Shown: positions 57,001 to 64,000 of the stretch, one piece after another
Position numbering within the stretch: position 1 is the first letter of the stretch
Layout of the letters: each line of letters starts with the position of its first letter
Assembly (NCBI RefSeq): GCF_032854445.1
Contig: NC_088307.1
Coordinates: 22,878,001 to 22,942,000 of the forward strand
Origin: Liolophura sinensis
Taxonomy: Eukaryota; Mollusca; Polyplacophora; Chitonida; Chitonidae
DNA: 64,000 nucleotides
Direction of reading: 5' to 3'
Position numbers and translations under genes: made by a program
The notes under the pieces: generated by a model
Told to the model about the DNA's origin: nothing
Databases searched by the model: none
The model's input: only the letters and a program-made list of their open reading frames with translations

Positions 57001-60000
57001 CCATGGTGGCCATTTCCTCAGCTTTCCTCTTGCGGTGTATCACTGGCTATCTTTCCATATGGCCATGGCAGTCTTTTCCTCAGCTTTACTCTTGCGGTGT
57101 ATCACTGGCTATCTTTCCATATGGCCACGGCAGCCATTTTCTCAGCTTTCCTCTTGTGGTGTATAAATGGCTATTTTTCCCTAAGGCCATGGCAGCCATT
57201 TTCTCAGCTTTCCTCTTGCGGTGTATGAATGGCTATCTTTCCCTAAGGCCATGGTGGCCGTTTCCTCAGCTTTCCTCTTGCAGTGTATAAATGACTATCT
57301 TTCCCTAGGGCCATGGCGGCCGTTTCCTCAACTTTCCTCATGCAGTGTATCAATGGCTATCTTTCCCTAAGGCCATGGTGGCCATTTCCTCAGCTTTCCT
57401 CTTGCGGTGTATGAATGGCTATCTTTCCCTAAGGCCATGGTGGCCGTTTCCTCAGCTTTCCTCTTGTGGTGTATGAATGGCTATCTTTCCCTAAGGCCAT
57501 GGTGGCCGTTTCCTCAGCTTTCCTCTTGCGGTGTATGAATGGCAATTTTTCTCTATGGCCATGGCAGCCATTTCCTCAACTTTCCCTTTGTGGTGTATGA
57601 ATGGCAGTAAGGCCATGGCTGTCAGTTCAATTCCAATACCTAACAAAATATCGACCAACAAGGGAAATAATCCATAAAAGATAGGTTATTAAGACATTAT
57701 TTTAATCTCATGCACTGAATAAGTTTTCCTGAATAACACATGTATTCAGGTGTTCTACTTTGTTCTACCACAGTGCAACTTTTGCTTTGCATGTCCAATA
57801 GGGCCACACGTCCCTTAAAGGTGGTTATACAAGTAAGCTGTGGTTATGTGGGACATCTGACAAAACTGCGTATGGCAAAGTTTCCGAGTTAAAATACCGG
57901 TAACATCAAAGCTGGTTGAAGACCTAGTTTAAGACAAGATTTTAATTTTATAAACTTATTCAGAGAGCCCTGGAAAAACGTTACGTATTTTTAAAAATAC
58001 ATTTGTAGGTAATTTAAAAATTGTGGTCAAAATACAACCGACAAGCGAATCTGTTGAACAAACTGCATTTTAGATCTCTCAACATTTCTACTACTCTGGT
58101 GTATCGCGTTTTTAAATTTTGCTGTCGAATAAATATTAATTACTATCATCATATAATCTACACACTGCATGCTTTGATAGGCGAGGTCCAATTTCTCCAA
58201 GATTCATGCCTCAAACACTATCATGCCCACTGTCGAGTAACAAAGAAGGCAATTCAGAGCGGACCTATTCTGATCTTGATTAAAACATTTTCAGTTTATA
58301 ATCCAGATGTTCACATAGATACCTGAACAAATGCACAAGTGTTCATAATTCAGTAGTCAATTTTCCCCAGGGGGATTCCTGATACATAAAGAACAGCCCA
58401 GAGTGTCAGGCAGGAAGTACATAATGTGGTCTAATATCCTGTGCGCCACCTGGGGAAGGGGGAGGGGCGCAGGGGGTGTCAACTGGGCCAGCTGTGGACA
58501 TAGTGCAGACAAATGTGGTCAATCTCTAACCTCTAATTCTCTAATCTCCCACCATCCCCCAATCACCAGACCCTCATCCAAACACAAGGCTCCCTCATAA
58601 TTATACATGTACATGCAGATCAAGAGGGTCAGGTCAATTAGTGCATTATATAAGCAGTTATATGCATACATCAAAAACCACCATTGACAGGTTCCCATTA
58701 AGGCTTAACACACACTACTCCCTCATGAGATGGTGGATGTACTGACTTTCTTGTTTAACTACAGAATTTTAATTCTGACTAAGCTGCAAGCTCACTGAAT
58801 TTATTTATTTACCTGATTGGTGTTTTACACCATATTCAGGGGCATACACCTATACGACGGTGGCCAGCATTATGGTGGGAGGAAACCTCATCGAATTTAA
58901 CTCCCACCAAGAATGCAGAAGAGTGCATGTTCGTGCAGCTTGTTGCATATACTGGAGATAACGATGAATGACTAAATAGCTATTCTAGGTTATGGCAAAA
59001 TTTAGTGTTTTAATCATTAATTATTAACAAACTAACTTTTCTATCACTGGGGTGCAACAGCTTAGTGAGGAATATTACAATCACATATATATGGATGAAT
59101 GAAAAAGCAAGTGAATGAAAGCAAGCTGAGCCTGGAGAGAACGATCACCCTCCATGATCATCTCCTCCCACCATAATGCTGGCCGCTGTTGTATAAGTGA
59201 AATATTCTCGAGTATGGCGTTAAACACCATATCTGAAAAGAAAATGGAAGGTTCTGCCCTTCTTTAAAGCTTTAACAGACAATGTCACCCGATATAAAAT
59301 GCAACTAAAAATGATGTTTTCTGACACCTTTTAAACATGTGAATCAAAAAACAATTTGTAGAAGACTAACCTCTTTATTGGTACACTTCGCAATTTTTTT
59401 TTTCAGTTTACTTACCCTAAATGACCATAATTTTGTACATGACTAACTGGCCCCATTTTTCCTGATACTGAGAGATCTACTCTTTCTAGAAAGGTGATTT
59501 AAGGTTTGCTTGGAACATGGGATGATACTCTACTGGAAAATTGTAAGATTCAGCACAAAAATCATATTTTGTGACATTTTAGGTATTTGTTTTGATACAG
59601 CTTGAATAACAAGTTTGGGAGCTCTACTGTTTTCGGGAGCTAAAATGGTTCCTGATAGGTTCTAACTAATATGATAATGGTTGATCTGACACAGGTGCTG
59701 CTGATTTCTGAAAGAATGCATCTTGGATGAGAAATCTCGTATCGATGTAACGGATGTATATTAGTGATATATGACTGCTTCTAAGTGTTTTTTTCTTTCT
59801 CCTTCACTGAGCAATCTGAGAGTTTTCGGACACTAATGATGACCGCTGTCCCCAATAAGCCATCTTTACTCTGGGCTATGACAAAGTTTTGCAATTACAT
59901 TCTAAGTCATTAACAACTTTTAAATAACCATGCAGAAGAATTTCTTTCTATATTAAATCACACATCATGCAGATGTCCTCACACACTCATGGAGAAAAAT

Positions 60001-62021
60001 CAACAAAGAAGTGAGACGTGGCTTAGACTACTCTGAAAGTTAACAGTTCCGCACAAGTTACAGTATTAAATCACATTTCCCTGAGGCAGAATCCCTAAAG
60101 ACGTGTTTGAGGATTTCACTTCCATTCAATAGACTTATCACACTTTAATTTAGGACTCTTGCAAAAAAAAAAAACACGACAAAATACAACAAGTAACAAT
60201 TTTAAGGTGCTTAATTATTCATGTAAATTACATTTATATTGAGGTTTCTTCCAAAATGAGATTTAATTTAAATCATGAGAATAACACCATTAAAACGCAT
60301 AACAAGAGATCCATGTCGATGTCGGAATTAGTTACATGCAGGGTTGTTTAGTTCAGGTCAAATTTTCACATTGTTCCAGTCATCAAAATATGGACAAATC
60401 CTTGGTCTTACAAAGGTTGTGACAGGTGATAATCAGGTTATTTGATTTTATCAGGTGAAAAAAAAAAACACAATATGTTTCAAACTGAGCGAGTGAATGA
60501 GTGTTTGGGGTTTAATGTCGTACTTAACAATTTTTCAGTCTTATGACGACGAAGGAATCCTTCGAGTGCATGTAATGTGCCTCCTTGTTGTAGGACGGAT
60601 TTCCACCGCTCTTTTTATCTAGTACTGCTTCACTGAGACGCCTTACAGAAGGCAAGTAAGCCGCCCCGCCCAACCCATTATACGGATACGGGTCAACCAG
60701 TCGTTGCATTATCCCCTTCATGCTGAACGCCAAGCGAGGAAGTTACAACTTCTCCTTTTAAGGTCTAAGGTGTGACTCGACCCAGGATTGACCCTGGATC
60801 TACCACTCCGAAGTGGAGCTTCTTTCAGCCAAAGAGGCAGATAATGACTTAGGTATGATAATTCTATCCTTGTTGTGGAACTGCCACAGGGTCTGATTGT
60901 TGAAGTTGTCAACACATGGCCGACAAAAAGCAGTGGAATGTGGGAGTTTGTAAACTAAGATCAGCACTAGCAGAATCAGCAATGTACTATGCTGTCGAAT
61001 CTGTTAACCTCAGGTTGCTATTTGCATCATTTGGCAGAGGGTTTGAGATCAACAAATTCTCTGCAGAATCTGCTATTAGCACCTAGCATCTAAGAAGCTA
61101 GACTGCAGTATAGTAGATATATATGTAGGCTATATTCCTTGTGTTCCAATGGTCTCTCCTATACATTGCGCTCAAAAGCTACAAAGCTCAGATCAGAGTT
61201 GTGAACGGGATCAAATCTTGTCTTGTTTGAAGACCCTAACAGCGTGAAGGCTGTTGCATATATACAATCATGGTTGCTTACACTAAAAGGTTGTTGGCGC
61301 TTGATCAATCACATCTTCCTGTACAAAAGTAGGCAGGATACAATATCCTCGCCTGGAAATCTGCTTTGAGTTTTCACTGCAGGCTCACTAACAATGGACA
61401 ACAATCTCAACCGCCCCCTGACACCCACCCTCCGCCCCATCTCGCCTCACAAATCAATACAGCTGTCAAACACTTGACTATATATCAATAGTTTACCATG
61501 GAGTACTATAATTTTTGTCATCTGACTCCAAGTTCACCAAAGCAGTGGAAACCAAAAAATAAGCAGGTAAATAAAATTATTAGAACTCATTATTAAAGCA
61601 ATACAATTTACATTCTTTTGAGGGATGCAATGAATTTTTAGGTAATTAGCATTTCATAATTTAACACTTGATTTAGAATAGTTTAGTTCAACGCTGTATT
61701 AAAGAATAACTTACATCGCAATTTCTTATATAAAACTGAGAAGCAAACATGGACTTAGGAATTTAGCACTCACCACCACGCTATTCGTTCTTTGGGGTAA
61801 TCCAGATTTTCCATGTACCCGAAGAAATACGGCAGTGCATGGGCTTTATTTCTCACTAGCAAAACAACAAAAACCGTTGGCTTCCTTTCGGGAATAGTTT
61901 CCGTGTCTGCATAACGTATCTGTCCGCACAGTGGCAAAATCTGACACACAAAACACGCTAAAATGAGCAGAAAGTTAGGCCAACTTAAGTCAAACGTCAC
62001 CCGTGCCATGGAGGCTGCCAT
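42019..62021 (-). CDS. COLGALT1: Procollagen galactosyltransferase (GT25 family, COLGALT1/2-like), complete, 14 exons
   Basis: Exons in transcript order: 62021-61774, 56275-56163, 55274-55159, 54470-54406, 53130-53055, 52407-52203, 51443-51324, 50610-50534, 48366-48260, 46739-46665, 46163-46106, 45374-45247, 44019-43816, 42271-42019. All junctions are GT-AG and the 1845 nt join to 614 aa (human COLGALT1 is 622). The enzyme transfers galactose from UDP-Gal to hydroxylysine of collagen in the ER lumen. Visible features: a hydrophobic signal peptide (WPNFLLILACFVCQILPLCG); the N-terminal glycosyltransferase domain with HALPYFFGYMENLDYPKER and DxD at 162-164 (LDSDV); VAPMLN and VPMVHSALLINLR; the second GT25 domain with FDQVYMINLKRR, GEIGCFLSHYNIW, FEDD (433-435) and LLPVDEYLPIMFDQHP; then YPTHYTGEDNYISDTE, an acidic tail, and C-terminal KDEL (vertebrates use RDEL). 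The ATG at 62021 was chosen for its context (CAAGATGG); another ATG four codons downstream is weaker. COLGALT1 versus COLGALT2 cannot be decided, and invertebrates usually have one gene. Confidence 0.95.
43362..43582 (-). mobile_element. SINE-A, diverged
   Basis: (TTTA)n then GACTGATGTTTTACACTG through GGTTCCTGGGTCACTGTGCC. Sense to COLGALT, in intron 43815-42272. Confidence 0.85.
43679..43795 (-). mobile_element. SINE-A with internal deletion
   Basis: (TTTA)n, GATTGGTGTTTTATGCTG and CCCACGACCACCCGCAGG. It ends about 20 bp from the donor of exon 44019-43816. Confidence 0.85.
44093..44413 (-). mobile_element. Two SINE-A fragments
   Basis: A tail fragment lies at about 44093-44155 and a rearranged fragment at 44301-44413 (GGTGTTTTACGCCCTACTCA joined directly to CAGCTGGCAGACCTTCCC). 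Confidence 0.75.
44752..45020 (-). mobile_element. SINE-A, full length, 12-bp TSD
   Basis: Complete reverse-orientation copy ending in the tRNA head complement (GCGCCACGGAGGCCCCC). Flanked by AAAATGGCTTTA at 44740-44751 and 45021-45032. Sense to COLGALT. Confidence 0.96.
45836..46068 (-). mobile_element. SINE-A, near full length, 13-bp TSD
   Basis: Flanked by CCATTCACAATAA at 45823-45835 and 46071-46083, and lacks part of the B-box region. A smaller head remnant lies at about 45541-45605. Confidence 0.95.
47180..48258 (-). repeat. Composite 18-bp and 40-bp minisatellite starting at the donor of COLGALT exon 48366-48260
   Basis: On the minus strand the donor GGGAA|GTAAGTCCACATC runs directly into 18-bp units (AAGTCCACATCTTACATC, about 48258-47925). 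These are followed by 40-bp units (CACAGATATTGACTTAGATA, GTGTAAGATGTGAACTTGAC on the plus strand) down to about 47180. Both unit types share AAGTYCACATCTTACA, so the longer form probably grew from the shorter. Long open frames rich in STSYIKST or CGLDVR here are repeat artefacts. Confidence 0.92.
48682..48935 (-). mobile_element. SINE-A, near full length, 12-bp TSD
   Basis: Flanked by ACCACTTGCAAT at 48670-48681 and 48936-48947. Sense to COLGALT. Confidence 0.95.
50886..51051 (-). mobile_element. SINE-A, 5'-truncated, with near-perfect TSD
   Basis: Flanked by ATCACCTTATGA (50874-50885) and ATCACCTAATGA (51052-51063), one mismatch. Confidence 0.93.
51500..51828 (+). mobile_element. SINE-B, long copy in a COLGALT intron
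   Basis: A tRNA-like head (GAGTATCTGCCTCGAAGACA, B-box-like GATCAAACCC) is followed by GGCATGATACTTCAGTGGCG and a tail with AAAAATTGTCACGTATGATG. Antisense to COLGALT. Confidence 0.75.
52440..52740. repeat. 39-bp minisatellite upstream of a COLGALT acceptor
   Basis: About 8 units of AAACAGGTAGAAGAGCATAT CATAAAATAATCCCTTTAC lie about 35 bp upstream, in the transcript sense, of the acceptor of exon 52407-52203. More diverged copies extend to about 52980. No exon sequence is included. Confidence 0.85.
53641..53762 (-). mobile_element. SINE-A, 3' part
   Basis: (TTTA)n, GATTGGTGTTTTACGCTGTA to GGGGAAACCCCAAG. Confidence 0.88.
53985..54114 (-). mobile_element. SINE-A, 5'-truncated, 12-bp TSD
   Basis: Flanked by GTAAAAGTATGA at 53973-53984 and 54115-54126, so the truncation happened at insertion. 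Confidence 0.94.
54638..54857. mobile_element. MITE-like element in a COLGALT intron
   Basis: Left end TACCGTAATTCTTCTAATTT TTAGGACA; right end GTCCCAAAAATTCGAAGCAT TACAG is its inverted repeat. Same family as 7943-8267. Confidence 0.75.
55390..55540 (+). mobile_element. tRNA-headed SINE fragment
   Basis: CCCTTTAGCTCAGTTGGTAG is a perfect A-box region, and GAGTTGGAATCC resembles a B box. The flanks AACGGGAGCAGCTTTCCAGT resemble 7665-7700. The anticodon and acceptor stems do not pair convincingly, so a functional tRNA is unlikely. Confidence 0.6.
55725..55923 (+). mobile_element. MITE-like element, COLGALT intron 2
   Basis: Left end TACTGTAATTCTTCGACCTT TTCACATG and right end AAAAAGGTTGAGGAATTAGG GTA form about 26-bp terminal inverted repeats bounded by TA, as in Tc1/mariner-derived MITEs. 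Confidence 0.75.
56413..56623 (-). mobile_element. MITE-like element, COLGALT intron 1, inverted relative to the copy at 55725
   Basis: Left end CCTTAATTCCTCAACCTTTT CGTATG and right end ATGTGAAAAGGTTGAAGAAT TGCAGTA match the same family in reverse. Confidence 0.75.
56930..57615. repeat. 62-bp minisatellite in COLGALT intron 1
   Basis: About 11 units containing CTAAGGCCATGGTGGCCG and CTCAGCTTTCCTCTTGCGG then GTATGAATGGCTATC. It lies about 650 bp from exon 56275-56163. I see no splice-site or exon sequence from this gene in the unit. Confidence 0.92.
58799..58886 (-). mobile_element. SINE-A, short 3' part
   Basis: TTTATTTACCTGATTGGTG to GGTGGGAGGAAACC, with imperfect flanks CTCACTGAATTTA and CTCATCGAATTTA. 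Confidence 0.85.
59158..59232 (+). mobile_element. SINE-A, 3' part
   Basis: CACCATAATGCTGGCCGCTG to CGAGTATGGCGTTAAACACC. It is the only COLGALT-intron copy seen antisense to the gene. Confidence 0.85.
59428..59650. repeat. Interspersed repeat D, copy 2
   Basis: CCCATTTTTCCTGATACTGA, GAACATGGGATGATACTCTA and CATATTTTGTGACATTT, in COLGALT intron 1. Confidence 0.75.
60487..60900 (-). mobile_element. SINE-B related longer element in COLGALT intron 1
   Basis: Begins GAGCGAGTGAATGAGTGTTT and GGGTTTAATGTCGTACTTAA, which is the SINE-B tail complement, and extends about 400 bp to a tRNA-like CCAGGATTGACCCTGGATCT segment. Short open frames across it are not genes. Confidence 0.75.
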
Positions 62022-62965
62022 CTTGAAATAAGTCCGAAGTGCCACCTGCCGGCAGGATGAAGAGCTGGACATGTAGCCGAGAGACGATTGGTCCACATCC
62101 CTTGAAACTTTTTAGGGGTCAAGTTAAAAGTGACAAATTTTGTTGAAAAGCAAAACAAAACCTATGGGCATTTATGAAAATAAAAAACAAACAATCGAGC
62201 AGATATCATAAAACTAACACATTTAGTACTAATTAATCCTCAAAAATATAATTGTGATCCGTTATTACAACATTTGAGATATAAAACCGTCATGTTAAGA
62301 ACAGATAGTCCCTTCACATATGGTAGCAATCTGTGAAAGTCGCGTTGGTAAGTTCACACGACCAACGGAATGTTCGGGAAGTACATAAACATGTAGTCAC
62401 TAAAATTTACTTAGCCAGCTGAGAGGTCGTGACCCGCAAGCAATACGTGGCACATCAGCCATCTTAATTTCCTGTAGATACTTTCTTGGATGACAACAGA
62501 AAGCTTTAGATATAATATATAAAATGGAATATACTTAAAATGGAATAATTAAAGGTTTAGAATCATACGTAGGCCTATTGTAGACATCATATGGGTAGAG
62601 CTGAAAGCGGGTTAATAGACGCTTTGAACAAACTTTAACATGGAAGTGTGTGAAAATGTCTGCGTTGTATATATAGAACTAATACTGAAATGCTTGTTTC
62701 ATGCCACCATTGACTAATTTCCCGAAAGTCAATAGACAAAGGAAGCATGCATTAAAAAAAAAAAATCTGAAATGCATTACGTGGTTCGAGCCGTTGTGTT
62801 CTTTTAATATCTTCTTGAATTCAGTTTTCAATAATACAAAAGAAAAAAAAGGAAGAAATCCATAACTTTGGTCATTTATAAAAAATATACCTAAAAGTAC
62901 GAAGATGTTAAATACATTTATTTATACTTCCATGGCGAGACAAACAGTAAATGAAAGCTTCATCA
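62022..62965. other. Upstream region of COLGALT
   Basis: Expected promoter region of the minus-strand gene. I see no clear TATA box or CpG cluster. Confidence 0.4.
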
Positions 62966-63178
62966 TCACATGTTAAGAATTTGAGAACGTGACTTGAAAT
63001 TGTGGATATGCAAATCGTACGAATTTAAACTTCCCGCGTTATTGCCAACTCCAAAGGAGTTATCGCCCGTGATCAACTCTTCTGTGACGGGTTGCTTGGC
63101 AAAGGCTTGGCTTGCGACTGGAACTTTAATCAATTGTGCTGAAGATTGTGCGTTGAAAACGCTCCAAAGAGAAGCCAT
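62966..63178 (-). CDS. Possible small unknown ORF, 70 aa
   Basis: The minus-strand ATG has a strong context (CCCCATGGC) and the composition looks more protein-like than the surroundings (MASLWSVFNAQSS at the start, PVASQAFAKQPVTEE inside). There is no signal peptide, membrane segment or known motif. It could be a single-exon gene, one exon of a gene extending further, or chance. Confidence 0.25.
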   Translation of the reverse strand: MASLWSVFNAQSSAQLIKVPVASQAFAKQPVTEELITGDNSFGVGNNAGSLNSYDLHIHNFKSRSQILNM

Positions 63179-63224
63179 GGGGTTTCCCAGGACAAGCTGT
63201 GCATCCTATTTGATCAATGTTTAA

Positions 63225-64000
63225 ATGAAAAATAGCTAAAAAACAGGTCGCTACTTTTTGTTTTTGCTACAAACGGCCGAAGAGCTGCTTGCGTGTCTGG
63301 GAGTGGGAGTATACATGTCAACAACAACATAGTCGATATTGAAATTTGAAGGTCAGTGTGGGTTAAAAATGGTCACACGTCTACCCTGATTGATTCAGCT
63401 TACCCGACTCTGTTAAAAAATCAGCGCATAACGTCAGTAATTCCAATGTTTGCACTGATGATACAAATGAATAATTTAAATTTACTTGGCGTAACACAAC
63501 TATCATTAGGCCTATACATGTATTCTGGTTTGATACATGGACTGATAAGCCTAATAAATTAGACGTTTTATAGGAGGCGGCATCTTCAAGTTATGTCCAT
63601 GGTAAACTTTTACATCAGTTTATGGTCACATTAAAACTGATCTCTGCTTGTTCATTCATTCACAGAGGTATATTCTACCGCCATGATTCATTCAAGGGGG
63701 ATTGTTAACACAAGGTTGGTGCCCATGTTGGTGGCTGATTCACTTCTCAGGCGTTCATTATAAAAAGGAGATTCGATAATGAACTGACATCTCTCTACAA
63801 TGTGATAACAACATAGACTTTTCACCTTCTCATTTAAGTCCAGCCTCTTTTTTCAGCTTAGACAAACAAGCTTCATGTACTGTTGGCCTGCTGTGGGACC
63901 GCCAAACAGTTTGAAATACAGATGAAACTTTATGGCATTCGTTTCAGCTTCTGTATTTTGAACTGTACTTTACTGTACTAAATTTGGAGATCCGATGGAT
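63225..64000. other. Right end of window, no gene recognised
   Basis: AT-rich non-repeat sequence. The 68-residue open frame at 63356-63562 has no recognisable domain. Confidence 0.4.

Noticed and set aside
62022-62096. Longer COLGALT N-terminus starting upstream of 62021
   Set aside because: The open frame extends upstream, but its first codon there is not ATG and the next ATG has a weak context. Starting at 62021 gives a normal signal peptide position.

Overview
This window is animal nuclear DNA, most likely from a mollusc or another lophotrochozoan. It has split genes with GT-AG introns, AT-rich intergenic DNA, many tRNA-derived SINEs of a type common in molluscs, MITE-like elements, a decayed non-LTR retrotransposon and many minisatellites. 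There are no bacterial operons, CRISPR arrays or intact viral genes. The species assignment is inferred from repeat style and gene content only.

Four genes can be assembled exon by exon. (1) Positions 754-12007, plus strand: the last seven coding exons of NUBPL, the mitochondrial Mrp/NBP35 P-loop ATPase that delivers Fe-S clusters to respiratory complex I; the 5' part lies before the window. (2) 14889-16428, plus: a two-exon glutaredoxin-like gene with a 1-bp frameshift and a changed active-site cysteine, so possibly a pseudogene. (3) 33422-17945, minus: a complete 15-exon SLC5/SGLT-type sodium/solute symporter of 644 aa. (4) 62021-42019, minus: a complete 14-exon procollagen galactosyltransferase (COLGALT, GT25 family) of 614 aa, with a signal peptide and a C-terminal KDEL ER-retention signal. 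The four genes have unrelated jobs. Genes 3 and 4 lie head to tail on the minus strand, separated by 8.6 kb of repeat-rich DNA.

The most unusual feature is the position and content of the tandem repeats. In three introns the minisatellite unit contains a copy of the neighbouring exon-intron junction: about 45 extra copies of a NUBPL 3' splice site plus the first ~21 nt of its exon (77-bp unit), about 24 copies of an SGLT exon end plus its CAG|GTAAGG donor (57-bp unit), and about 24 copies of another SGLT exon end plus its G|GTGAGT donor (50-bp unit). Two further junctions have a single extra copy, and three more arrays start close to a splice site. Tandem duplication seeded at splice junctions is thus recurrent here and produces dense fields of decoy splice sites.

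The rest is mostly interspersed repeats. One SINE family (SINE-A) has over 20 copies, many with intact target-site duplications and most in the sense direction of the host gene. A second SINE family shares its 3' tail. A few MITE-like elements with TACYGTAATTCTTC-type termini are present, including an inverted pair flanking COLGALT exon 2.
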